Positions 1 through 6,845 of a DNA stretch of 7,871 nucleotides are shown piece by piece. Under the pieces are notes generated by a model, which saw nothing but the letters and a program-made list of their open reading frames with translations, did no database searches and was not told the origin of the DNA. Position numbers and translations under genes: made by a program. How positions within the stretch are numbered: position 1 is the stretch's first letter; every line of letters starts with the position of its first letter. Source of the stretch: Pseudonocardiales bacterium (GTDB lineage: Bacteria > Actinomycetota > Actinomycetes > Mycobacteriales > Jatrophihabitantaceae). The stretch is from contig JAODNL010000595.1 in assembly GCA_025465405.1 (NCBI GenBank), positions 1 to 7,871 of the forward strand. Reading direction: 5' to 3'.

Positions 1-407
1 ACGGTGTGCTGCTGTCCATCCAAGGCGGTTCGGACCTCGGCCTGTTCGAGATCAACGAGGCGGCCTCGCTCGTGGCCGAGGCGGCCCACCCCGAGGCGAA
101 CATCATCTTCGGTGCCGTCATCGACGACACCCTCGGTGACGAGGTGAAGGTGACGGTCATCGCCGCCGGCTTCGACAGCGGGCAGCTGCCGTACAAGAAG
201 GTGGACATCCGCCGGGAGCCCGCGGCCCCGCCGCGCGGTGCCGCACAGTCGTCCGTGGGAGGTGCGGCCGGGTCGCAGGCCGCGGAGGCCCGCGGGTCGG
301 AGCCGGCGGCCGGATACTCCAGGCCGACCACGACGGCGACGAACGGGACACGTAGCCCGATCAACCTCGACGACGATCTGGATGTCCCTGACTTCCTCAA
401 GTCCTGA
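1..407 (+). CDS. ftsZ: Cell division protein FtsZ, C-terminal part (5' end outside window)
   Basis: FtsZ is the tubulin-like GTPase that polymerises into the cytoplasmic Z-ring and recruits the divisome. Only about the last 134 codons are present; the in-frame codons start at base 3. The segment reading GVLLSIQGGSDLGLFEINEA, followed by HPEANIIFGAVIDDTLGDEV and VTVIAAGFD, is the end of the conserved C-terminal domain. A Pro/Ala/Gly-rich disordered linker of roughly 50 residues follows. The tail DDDLDVPDFLKS is the conserved C-terminal peptide that binds partners, SepF among them in Actinobacteria. The stop is TGA at 405-407. The GTPase domain and tubulin signature lie upstream, outside the window. 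Identity is essentially certain. The odd point is what follows: yggS begins 16 bp downstream, where many Actinobacteria have pgeF (yfiH). Confidence 0.97.
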   Translation, partial: GVLLSIQGGSDLGLFEINEAASLVAEAAHPEANIIFGAVIDDTLGDEVKVTVIAAGFDSGQLPYKKVDIRREPAAPPRGAAQSSVGGAAGSQAAEARGSEPAAGYSRPTTTATNGTRSPINLDDDLDVPDFLKS

Positions 408-423
408 GCCGCACCCGGTTCCC

Positions 424-1176
424 GTGCCCGATCCGACGGGCTCGACCGACGGCCACCGCCGGGCCGAATTGGTCAGCTCGCTTGCCGGGGTGCGGCGGCG
501 CATCGCGGATGCCTGCGCCGCTGCCGGCCGGGCGAGCCGCTCGGTCACCCTCATCGCGGTGACCAAGACCTACCCGGCCTCGGACGTCGTGACGCTGGCC
601 GGACTCGGCGTGCTGGATATCGGCGAGAGCCGGGACCAGGAAGCCATCGCCAAGGTTTCGGACGTGGCCCGCCTGCTGGGCTTGGTGGGCGGCGACGTCC
701 CGGCCCCACGCTGGCATTTCGTCGGACGGCTGCAGTCCCGCAAGAGTCGATCGGTGGCCGGCTACGCGCATGCGGTCCACTCGCTCGACCGCATCGAGCT
801 GGTCGACCGGCTTGCCACCGAGGTGGCGCGAGCCGAGCGCGACCCGCTGGAGGTCTACCTCCAGGTCAGCCTGGACGGCGACCCTGATCGTGGCGGCGTC
901 ACCGTCGAGCAACTGCTGCCGCTGGCCGACGCCGTCGAGGAGCGCGCCGAGTTGCTGCTGCGCGGTGTGATGGCGGTGGCGCCGCTGGGCGCGGACCCCG
1001 ACGCGGCGTTCGCCGACCTGGCCGCCGCCTCGTCGCGGCTGCGCGCCGAGCATCCGCAGGCGACCGCGATCTCGGCGGGCATGAGCAACGACCTGGAGGC
1101 GGCCATCCGCCAGGGCTCGACACACGTGCGTGTCGGTACGGCGTTGCTCGGCCGTCGGGGGCCCGTTTTCGGCTAG
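424..1176 (+). CDS. yggS: YggS/PROSC family pyridoxal-phosphate homeostasis protein
   Basis: This is a PLP-binding protein of the YggS/PLPBP (UPF0001) family, a cytosolic single-domain TIM barrel without known catalysis that buffers free PLP. The 250 residues from GTG 424 match the usual 230-250. Seen in the sequence: the lysine that would carry PLP in LIAVTKTYP (K48), the family signature WHFVGRLQSRKSRSV (residues 97-111), and the C-terminal phosphate-binding segment GMSNDLEAAIRQGSTHVRVG (219-238). The family's usual GEN motif reads GES (S69) before RDQEA. The start is uncertain: GTG 424 gives the expected N-terminus, while an in-frame ATG at 382 would overlap ftsZ by 26 bp and add 14 residues. 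Neither has a strong Shine-Dalgarno, so translation may be coupled to ftsZ termination. It lies in the same probable transcript as sepF. Confidence 0.93.
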   Translation: MPDPTGSTDGHRRAELVSSLAGVRRRIADACAAAGRASRSVTLIAVTKTYPASDVVTLAGLGVLDIGESRDQEAIAKVSDVARLLGLVGGDVPAPRWHFVGRLQSRKSRSVAGYAHAVHSLDRIELVDRLATEVARAERDPLEVYLQVSLDGDPDRGGVTVEQLLPLADAVEERAELLLRGVMAVAPLGADPDAAFADLAAASSRLRAEHPQATAISAGMSNDLEAAIRQGSTHVRVGTALLGRRGPVFG

Positions 1177-1234
1177 CGTCCACTCAGCAGCTTCATCCCC
1201 ACAGCCACACGAGTCACAGCAGCACCCGACTTCT

Positions 1235-1239
1235 GGAGG
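1235..1239 (+). promoter_or_regulatory. Ribosome binding site of sepF
   Basis: GGAGG lies five bases before the ATG at 1245. It is among the strongest Shine-Dalgarno sites in the window and fixes the sepF start. It contrasts with the weak context of the neighbouring yggS start. Confidence 0.8.
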
Positions 1240-1244
1240 ATCCA

Positions 1245-1769
1245 ATGCCCGGTGCGATGCGCAAGATGGGCGTCTATCTCGGCCTGGTCGAAGATGACGA
1301 CTACGCCGACGCCGACGGGTACGGACCTGCCACCGAGCGGGCCCCAGCCCGTCGCGAGGACTACGCCGAGGCGCGCTACCCCCGGGAGCACGGGTACTCG
1401 CGACACGCCGAGGTGGCCCACGTCGCCGCCCGGGACTACGGCGACGACCCGGATGGGTACCAGGCCGGCTACCCCGAGGAGCACCTCCCGCCGTACCAGA
1501 TCACCACGCTGCACCCGCGCACCTACAACGAGGCGCGCACGATCGGCGAGCAGTTCCGCAAGAGCACGCCGGTCATCATGAACCTCACCGAGATGGACGA
1601 TGCCGACGCCAAGCGCCTCGTCGATTTCGCCGCCGGGCTGACGTTCGGCCTGCACGGGCGCATCGAGCGGGTCACCGCCAAGGTGTTCCTGCTCAGCCCG
1701 CACAACGTCACCGTCACGGCCCAGGACAAGGCCCGGATCGCCGAGACGGGCTTCTTCAACCAGAGCTGA
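1245..1769 (+). CDS. sepF: Cell division protein SepF
   Basis: SepF tethers FtsZ filaments to the membrane and is the main FtsZ anchor in Actinobacteria, which lack FtsA. The 174 residues show the standard plan. Residues 1-15 (MPGAMRKMGVYLGLV) form an amphipathic membrane-binding helix. Residues 16-82 are an acidic, Tyr-rich flexible linker with repeated DY/GY motifs. Residues 83-174 are the globular SepF core, with ITTLHPRTYNEARTIGEQF, the VIMNLTEMDDADAKRLVDF strand-helix, FGLHGRIERVTAKVFLLSP and a final GFFNQS. The ATG at 1245 is well placed: GGAGG at 1235-1239 lies 5 bases upstream. The 68-bp gap to yggS shows no clear promoter, so it is probably co-transcribed with ftsZ-yggS. A perfect hairpin follows its stop. 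Confidence 0.96.
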   Translation: MPGAMRKMGVYLGLVEDDDYADADGYGPATERAPARREDYAEARYPREHGYSRHAEVAHVAARDYGDDPDGYQAGYPEEHLPPYQITTLHPRTYNEARTIGEQFRKSTPVIMNLTEMDDADAKRLVDFAAGLTFGLHGRIERVTAKVFLLSPHNVTVTAQDKARIAETGFFNQS

Positions 1770-1784
1770 CCAGACCGAGCCGAG

Positions 1785-1814
1785 CGGCCTGGCACCATGA
1801 TGGGTGCCAGGCCG
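1785..1814 (+). terminator. Perfect 12-bp inverted repeat between sepF and yggT (terminator or attenuator-like)
   Basis: CGGCCTGGCACC (1785-1796) and GGTGCCAGGCCG (1803-1814) are exact reverse complements separated by the six bases ATGATG. One more G-U and one A-U pair can extend the stem outward. It starts 15 bp after the sepF stop. Only a short T-poor tail (TTGTCC) follows, so it is not a classical U-tract terminator. GC-rich hairpins without U-tracts are common after actinobacterial genes. Since yggT and divIVA follow on the same strand, partial termination, an mRNA-stability element or a processing site are alternatives. The hairpin also argues that yggT does not start at the ATG codons inside the loop. 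Confidence 0.55.
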
Positions 1815-1868
1815 TTGTCCTGGCATGCGGGCGTACCAGCACCACAGAAGGACGACAGGAGTACGACG

Positions 1869-2156
1869 ATGAAGCTGTTCTGGGGTGTCGTCTCCTACAT
1901 CCTCTACTTCTACATCCTGATCGTGCTGGCCCGGTTCGTCGTCGAAGCCACCCGCCAGTTCGCCCGTTCGTGGCGCCCGGTGGGGGTCGCCGCGATCGGC
2001 CTCGAACTGGTCTATCTGGCGACCGATCCGCCGCTACGTCTGCTCAGACGGGTGTTGCCGCCGGTCAGACTGGGTAGTGTGAGCCTCGACTTGAGCATCA
2101 TGATTCTGCTTCTCGCTATCCTTGGCCTCCGATGGATTGCCTTGACGCTTGGTTAG
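1869..2156 (+). CDS. yggT: YggT/YlmG family membrane protein
   Basis: This is a small integral membrane protein of the YggT family (YlmG in Gram-positives). It occurs next to sepF in dcw clusters across Actinobacteria and Firmicutes; its molecular role is not settled. The 95 residues show two hydrophobic helices, about 6-25 (VVSYILYFYILIVLARFVV) and 74-94 (LDLSIMILLLAILGLRWIALT). Between them is the conserved loop with WRP (residues 36-38), TDPPLRLLRRVLPP (52-65) and the LGSVSLDLS stretch. The start at ATG 1869 is chosen because AGGAG (1857-1861) lies 7 bases upstream and the product matches family length. An upstream in-frame ATG at 1797 lies inside the hairpin loop and would add a non-conserved extension. 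Confidence 0.92.
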   Translation: MKLFWGVVSYILYFYILIVLARFVVEATRQFARSWRPVGVAAIGLELVYLATDPPLRLLRRVLPPVRLGSVSLDLSIMILLLAILGLRWIALTLG

Positions 2157-2173
2157 CGCCGAACGCCTAGGAT
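2142..2173 (+). promoter_or_regulatory. Possible divIVA promoter
   Basis: TTGACG (2142-2147, inside the end of yggT) resembles a SigA-type -35 and TAGGAT (2168-2173) resembles an actinobacterial -10. The spacer is 20 bp, longer than the ideal 17-18, so the pairing is doubtful; TAGGAT could work alone. The -10 lies about 70 bp before the divIVA start. A separate promoter for divIVA would fit its known need for high expression, but this is inference. Confidence 0.3.
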
Positions 2174-2243
2174 CTATCCGCCCTGCTGAACGCAACACGA
2201 GCGCGCCGGAACGACCGGTTCGCGACGACCACGAGGTGACCGA

Positions 2244-3161
2244 ATGCCGTTGACCCCCGCTGAAGTTCACAACGTCGCGTTCAAGAAGCCGCCTATCGGT
2301 AAGCGTGGATACGACGAGGAAGAGGTCGACGCCTTTCTCGACATCGTCGAGGTCGAGCTGTCGCGTCTCATCGAGGAGAACAACGACCTGCGGGCCAGGG
2401 CCGGTACAGGTGCCGGCGCGGCCGTAGCGACCGGTAGCGACGGCGCGAGTGCGGCGGAGCTCACGGCGGCGCGCGAGGAGAACGGCCGCCTGCAGTCGCA
2501 CGTGGCGGAACTCGAGCGAGCGCTGAACCAGGGCAAAGACGGCGCCCAGCAGCAGGTCGTGCAGTTGCAGCAGCAACTCGCCCAGACCGAGCAGCAGCTG
2601 GCCGAGAACCGCCGCCAGCTCGAGCAGGCCCAGCAGATGGCCGAACAGGCCCGAGCCCAGGCGGCGCAGACCGCGGCCAAGACCGGCGAGGCGGCGCCGA
2701 GCGCCGAGCACCACGCGCAGGCCGTCCAGGTGCTCGCGCTCGCGCAGCAGACCGCCGATCAGCACCTCGCCCAATCCAAGGCCGAGGCCGAGCGGCTGCT
2801 CACCGACGCGAAGTCCAGCGCGGAGTCCACGCTGTCCGACGCGCAACAGCGCTCCACCAAGCACCTCAGCGATGCCGAGACGCGCGCCAAGCAGCTCGAC
2901 CAGGACAGCGCGGCCCGCGCTTCGCAGGCCATCCAGGACGCCGAGCAGCGCGCCGCGACGATCACCGCCCAGTTCGAGCAGCGCAAGGCGGCTCTCGAGC
3001 GGCGGGTCGAGGAGCTGCGGACCTTCGAGCGGGAGTACCGCACCCGGCTCAAGAGCTACCTGGAGTCCCAGCTACGGGACCTCGACGCCAGTGGCAAGGC
3101 TGAGCCGGCCGGCGTCAACACCCAGAAGAACACCGAGTACGCCGACGCTCAGCAGGGCTGA
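2244..3161 (+). CDS. divIVA: DivIVA/Wag31 polar growth and septum-site protein
   Basis: DivIVA is a coiled-coil scaffold that binds negatively curved membrane at poles and septa. In Actinobacteria it directs tip growth and peptidoglycan synthesis (Wag31 in mycobacteria). The N-terminal lipid-binding domain is textbook: MPLTPAEVHNVAFKKPPIG, then KRGYDEEEVDAFLDIVEVEL, then RLIEENNDLRAR (residues 1-52). A Gly/Ala-rich spacer (53-70) follows, then a Gln-rich coiled coil (about 71-145), a short Ala/Pro break, and a long Ala/Glu/Gln coiled coil (about 155-270). The end has the conserved REYRTRLKSYLESQLRDLDA (263-282) and a short polar tail. The 305 residues are normal for the family outside mycobacteria. 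GAGGTGA (2233-2239) lies 4 bases before the ATG, a strong start. It is followed 43 bp later by a small membrane-protein gene on the same strand. Confidence 0.97.
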   Translation: MPLTPAEVHNVAFKKPPIGKRGYDEEEVDAFLDIVEVELSRLIEENNDLRARAGTGAGAAVATGSDGASAAELTAAREENGRLQSHVAELERALNQGKDGAQQQVVQLQQQLAQTEQQLAENRRQLEQAQQMAEQARAQAAQTAAKTGEAAPSAEHHAQAVQVLALAQQTADQHLAQSKAEAERLLTDAKSSAESTLSDAQQRSTKHLSDAETRAKQLDQDSAARASQAIQDAEQRAATITAQFEQRKAALERRVEELRTFEREYRTRLKSYLESQLRDLDASGKAEPAGVNTQKNTEYADAQQG

Positions 3162-3204
3162 CCGGGGAGCTGCACTCGGCGCGGCTCGAGGGATGTGAGT
3201 TCCG

Positions 3205-3672
3205 ATGGTGCTGATCGGGCTGCTGGTCATCGCCCTGATCTGCTTGGTGCTCGGCCTCGTGCTGCCCAGTTCGGCGTGGTTGATCGCCTCGCTGATCGCG
3301 AGCGCAGGTGCCGGCTACCTGCTCTGGAAACTGCGTAACTCCGTCGGCTCAGCGGGCTCCGTCGGCCGGGCGGCGACGGCCTCCACGCACACCGGTGTGC
3401 CGGCGACAGCCGCCGCGAACGGCGCCGGGCCGGCGCCCGTCGATTCGGCTGCGGGGTCGGACGGCGACGCTGACAGCGTCGAGGTCCCAGCTGAGGCTCC
3501 CGTCCAGGACGACGGCCAGGTCTGGGTGATCGACGGCCGGCCGCGCTACCACCTAGCCGACTGCGCGATCATCCAGGGCCAGGAGGCCGAACCGATCCCG
3601 TTCGAGCAAGCCACGGAGGACGGCTTCATGCCGTGCTCGCTGTGCGAGCCGAACGTCGTCCGGGCCCGCTGA
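3205..3672 (+). CDS. Small membrane-anchored protein with C-terminal HxxxC...CxxC putative zinc cluster
   Basis: I do not recognise a named gene. The 155-residue product has two adjacent hydrophobic segments at the N-terminus (about 2-20 and 24-42), split by PSS. A low-complexity Ala/Gly/Thr/Asp linker (about 46-105) and a compact C-terminal domain follow. That domain starts VWVIDGRPRYHLADC and ends EDGFMPCSLCEP. H116, C120, C144 and C147 form an H-x3-C-x23-C-x2-C set that could bind one metal ion. Similar YHxxxC...PCxxC modules occur at the ends of nuclease-like and other bacterial proteins, so a Zn-ribbon is a reasonable guess but not proven. The ATG at 3205 is preceded by GAGGGA (3188-3193). 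It probably shares the divIVA transcript, suggesting a cell-envelope role. Its TGA (3670-3672) directly abuts the ileS stop on the other strand. Confidence 0.85.
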   Translation: MVLIGLLVIALICLVLGLVLPSSAWLIASLIASAGAGYLLWKLRNSVGSAGSVGRAATASTHTGVPATAAANGAGPAPVDSAAGSDGDADSVEVPAEAPVQDDGQVWVIDGRPRYHLADCAIIQGQEAEPIPFEQATEDGFMPCSLCEPNVVRAR

Positions 3673-6600
3673 CTAGCCCGCTCGCCGCACCCACAGGTGC
3701 AGGCCCAGGTCGTCGTCCTCGGCACTGAACGCCTCGACGCCGGCACCCGGCGCACCCTCACGCACGCTGGTCGCGAGTACCTCGCTCGCCAGCTGATCGC
3801 CGTGCGCCCGGATCGCTTCCGCCGGACCGGGTGAGCCGCCCACGCGCCACCACAGCTCGATCCGGTCGGTCACGTCCAGCCCGGCATTCTTGCGGGCCTC
3901 CTGGACGACGCGCACGATGTCGCGCAGCAAGCCGGCCAGCCGCAGCTCGTGAGTCAGTTCCAGATCGAGGGCTACGGTCTCCGACCCCGCGCTGGCGACC
4001 GCCCAACCCGATCGCGGCGTCTCGGTGACCACCACGTCCTCGCCCGTGATCGCCACCTGCTCGCCGTCCACCTCCAGCACGGCCGAACCGCCGGCGACCG
4101 CGGCGGCGACGACACGCGGGTCGGCAGCCGTGATGGCCTTCGCGACGGCCTGCGTGGATCCGGCGAACCGCCGGCCGAGTGCGCGGAAGTTGGGCTTCAC
4201 AGTGACGTCGACGAGCTCGTCGGCCTCAGCCTCGGCGAGGGTCGCCAGCTCCACGACGTTGAGCTCGTCGGCAACCTCCTGGCGCAGCTCCTCGGGCAAG
4301 GCTGCCCAGCCCGCTGCGGAGATCAACGCGCGGCCCAGGGGTTGGCGGGTCTTGACGCCGGACTCGGCGCGAGCGGCCCGCCCCAACTCAACCAGCCGTC
4401 GCACCAGCGCGACCTGCTCGCCGAGCACGGTGTCGACGAGGGTTCTGTCCGCGCGCGGCCACGCGGCCAGGTGCACCGAGTCGACCGACCCGGTGGGGGC
4501 GAACAGCGCGCCCCACACCCGCTCGCTGATGAACGGCACGAACGGCGCGAGCAACCGGGTGAGCACGTCCAGGCACTCGTGCAGCGTCGCGAGAGCCGCC
4601 GGGTCACCGTCCCAGAAGCGCCGCCGGGACCGGCGCACGTACCAGTTCGACAGGCCGTCGATGTAGTCGGCCAGCTGCTTCCCGGCGCGAGCGGTGTCGA
4701 AGTTCTCGAGAGCGTCGTCGACCGTCGCCGCGAGGCTGTGTGCGCCGGACAGCGCCCAGCGGTCCAGTGCCGTGCGCGGCGCACCGGCGTCTGAACCGGG
4801 CGTCCAGTCGTTCGCGCGCGCGTACAGCGACTGGAACGACGCGATCGACCAGAACGTCCGCAGCACCTTCGACGCGATCTCGTCGAGCACCTTGTGCCCG
4901 ACCCGGCGCGCTGACCACGGCGATCCGGCGCAGAGCATGAACCAGCGCAGCGCGTCGGCTCCGTGCTCGTCCATCAGCGGGATCGGCTCGAGGATGTTGC
5001 CGAGGTGCTTGCTCATCTTGCGGCCGTCCTCGGCCAGGATGTGTCCGAGGCACAGCACGTTGCGGTAGCTGTTCCGGTCGAAGACGAGCGTCCCCACGGC
5101 CATGAGCGAGTAGAACCAGCCGCGGGTCTGGTCGATCGCCTCGCAGATGAAGTCGGCTGGGTAGGCCGCGCGGAACTGCTCCAGGTTGCGGTGCGGGGCA
5201 CCGAACTGGCCGAACGGCATCGAGCCGGAGTCGAACCAGGCGTCGATCACCTGGGGCACCCGGCGGTAGGTACCCTCCTCGCCGGGGAGAGTGAACGTCA
5301 CGTCGTCGACCATCGGCCGGTGCGGATCGTCGAGGTCGACGCCGGACAGCTCGCGCAGTTCGGCCAGCGAGCCGAGGCACACCATGCGCGACGGATCGGC
5401 GTCGTTGCGCCACACCGGCAGGGGCGTGCCCCAGAACCGGTCCCGCGACAGCGCCCAGTCGATGTGGTTGGCCAGCCAGTCGCCGTAGCGGCCGTGCTTG
5501 ATCGTGGGGGGGTACCAGTTCGTGGCCTCGTTCTCGGTAAGCAGCCGATCCTTGATCGCGGTGGTGCGCACGTACCAGGACGGCAGCGCGTAGTACATCA
5601 GCGGCGTGTGGCAGCGCCAGCAGTGTGGGTAAGCGTGTGTGTAGGGCACGTGCCGGAACAGCAGGCCGCGCTCCTTGAGGTCGGTCAGCAACCGGTCGTC
5701 GGCGTCCTTGAAGAACATCCCGCCGACCTCGGGAACCTCAGGCCGGAAGTGCCCGTCCGGACCGATCGGGTTCACGACGGGCAGGCCGTACGCGCGGCTT
5801 ACTGCGAGGTCGTCGGCGCCGAACGCCGGCGCTTGGTGCACCAGGCCGGAGCCGTCATCGGTGGTGACGTAGTCGGCGAGCACGACGTAGTTGGCACCCT
5901 CTACCGGCACGAAGTCGAACGGCCGCCGGTAGGTCCACCGCTCCATCTCCGGACCGCTGAACGTCGCGGTGATCTCCGCATCGTCGCCGAGTGTCTTGCG
6001 CACCAGCGCTTCGGCGACGACCAGGTTGCCCGCTTCGGTTCGAACGACGGCATAGGTGACGTCCGGGTTCACCGCCACGGCGACGTTGGACACCAGCGTC
6101 CACGGTGTCGTGGTCCACACGAGGAGATCGGCCTTGCCGGCCCACGGCCCTGACGTCAGCGGGAACCGGACGAAGACCGACGGGTCGGTGACCTCCTCGT
6201 ATCCCTGCGCGACCTCGTGGTCGGAGAGGCCGGTGCCGCAGCGGGGGCAGTACGGCGTGACGCGGTAGTCCTCGACGAGCAGTCCCTTTTCGAAGATCTG
6301 CTTCAGCGCCCACCACACCGACTCGACGTAGTCGGGGTTCATCGTCCAGTACGCGTTCTCGTAGTCGGCCCAGTAGCCCATGCGCTCGCTCATCGCCTCG
6401 AACGCGTCGACGTGGCGCTGGACGTTCTCGCGGCACTTCGCGTTGAACTCCGCGATGCCGTAGGCCTCGATGTCGGGCTTTCCGGTGAAACCCAGCTCCT
6501 TCTCGACGGCCAGCTCGACCGGGAGCCCGTGGCAGTCCCAACCGGCGATGCGGGGGACGTAGTGGCCCTTCATCGTCTTGAAGCGCGGGAAGACGTCCTT

Positions 6601-6804
6601 GAACACGCGCGCCTCGACATGGTGCGTGCCGGGCATTCCGTTCGCGGTCGGTGGCCCCTCGTAGAAGGTCCAGCGCGGTCCGTCCGCCGTCTGCTCCAGG
6701 CTGCGTGTGAACACGCGCCGCTCGCGCCACTGCGCGATGATCTCGTGGTCCAGCGCGGCGAGATCGACGTGCGCCGGCAGCGGCTGGTAGCCCTCGGTAC
6801 TCAC
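3673..6804 (-). CDS. ileS: Isoleucyl-tRNA synthetase, type 2 (eukaryote-like)
   Basis: IleS charges tRNA-Ile with isoleucine in the cytosol and hydrolyses mischarged valine in an inserted editing domain. From GTG 6804 it has 1043 residues, normal for actinobacterial type-2 IleS, the class known for intrinsic mupirocin tolerance. Seen: class I motif region PPTANGMPGTHHVEAR (51-66), where GTHH stands at the HIGH site; KMSKH (596-600); editing-domain segments WTTTPWT (230-236) and DGSGLVHQAPAFGADD (317-332); AIDQTRGWFY (556-565). Cys pairs C186/C189 and C395/C398 may bind zinc. A further CxxC that I recall from Streptomyces relatives near residue 505 is absent. The GTG start is supported by AGGAG (6816-6820) 11 bases upstream and by protein alignment. 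The ATG at 6900 lies inside the T-box and is not the start. Expression is probably set by the leader T-box. Confidence 0.97.
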   Translation of the reverse strand: MSTEGYQPLPAHVDLAALDHEIIAQWRERRVFTRSLEQTADGPRWTFYEGPPTANGMPGTHHVEARVFKDVFPRFKTMKGHYVPRIAGWDCHGLPVELAVEKELGFTGKPDIEAYGIAEFNAKCRENVQRHVDAFEAMSERMGYWADYENAYWTMNPDYVESVWWALKQIFEKGLLVEDYRVTPYCPRCGTGLSDHEVAQGYEEVTDPSVFVRFPLTSGPWAGKADLLVWTTTPWTLVSNVAVAVNPDVTYAVVRTEAGNLVVAEALVRKTLGDDAEITATFSGPEMERWTYRRPFDFVPVEGANYVVLADYVTTDDGSGLVHQAPAFGADDLAVSRAYGLPVVNPIGPDGHFRPEVPEVGGMFFKDADDRLLTDLKERGLLFRHVPYTHAYPHCWRCHTPLMYYALPSWYVRTTAIKDRLLTENEATNWYPPTIKHGRYGDWLANHIDWALSRDRFWGTPLPVWRNDADPSRMVCLGSLAELRELSGVDLDDPHRPMVDDVTFTLPGEEGTYRRVPQVIDAWFDSGSMPFGQFGAPHRNLEQFRAAYPADFICEAIDQTRGWFYSLMAVGTLVFDRNSYRNVLCLGHILAEDGRKMSKHLGNILEPIPLMDEHGADALRWFMLCAGSPWSARRVGHKVLDEIASKVLRTFWSIASFQSLYARANDWTPGSDAGAPRTALDRWALSGAHSLAATVDDALENFDTARAGKQLADYIDGLSNWYVRRSRRRFWDGDPAALATLHECLDVLTRLLAPFVPFISERVWGALFAPTGSVDSVHLAAWPRADRTLVDTVLGEQVALVRRLVELGRAARAESGVKTRQPLGRALISAAGWAALPEELRQEVADELNVVELATLAEAEADELVDVTVKPNFRALGRRFAGSTQAVAKAITAADPRVVAAAVAGGSAVLEVDGEQVAITGEDVVVTETPRSGWAVASAGSETVALDLELTHELRLAGLLRDIVRVVQEARKNAGLDVTDRIELWWRVGGSPGPAEAIRAHGDQLASEVLATSVREGAPGAGVEAFSAEDDDLGLHLWVRRAG

Positions 6805-6816
6805 GGGTGCCGCGTC

Positions 6817-6845
6817 TCCTTCGAGTCGGTGCGGGACTCGAGGGA
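6817..6845 (-). promoter_or_regulatory. Sequestrator hairpin covering the ileS Shine-Dalgarno
   Basis: TCGAGTC (6841-6835) pairs with GACTCGA (6827-6821) around a 7-base loop. Past one C-A mismatch, TCC (6845-6843) pairs with GGA (6819-6817). GGA is the centre of the AGGAG ribosome binding site at 6820-6816. The left arm shares bases 6839-6845 with the antisequestrator, so the two folds exclude each other. This is the OFF state. Confidence 0.75.

Noticed and set aside
238..423. Upstream extension of yggS within ftsZ from position 238
   Set aside because: The Arg/Pro-rich translation is an out-of-frame reading of the FtsZ linker and not a YggS N-terminus.
397..1245. 282-codon - strand frame over yggS
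   Set aside because: Antisense shadow of yggS with no family match; yggS itself has clear signatures.
1797..1868. Upstream start of yggT at ATG 1797
   Set aside because: It lies in the loop of a perfect hairpin and has no ribosome binding site; ATG 1869 has AGGAG and matches family length.
2034..2864. 276-codon - strand frame over yggT and divIVA
   Set aside because: Antisense shadow of DivIVA coiled-coil codons; the Leu/Gly-rich product has no recognisable domain.
3655..3720. Intrinsic terminator between the convergent genes
   Set aside because: Only weak 5-bp arms (CGGGC/GCCCG) with a 10-base loop and no T-tract on either strand; not strong enough to list as a feature.
4963..6153. 396-codon + strand frame inside ileS
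   Set aside because: Antisense shadow of a certain ileS; high-GC bias keeps such frames open. No recognisable domain and composition is typical of a shadow.
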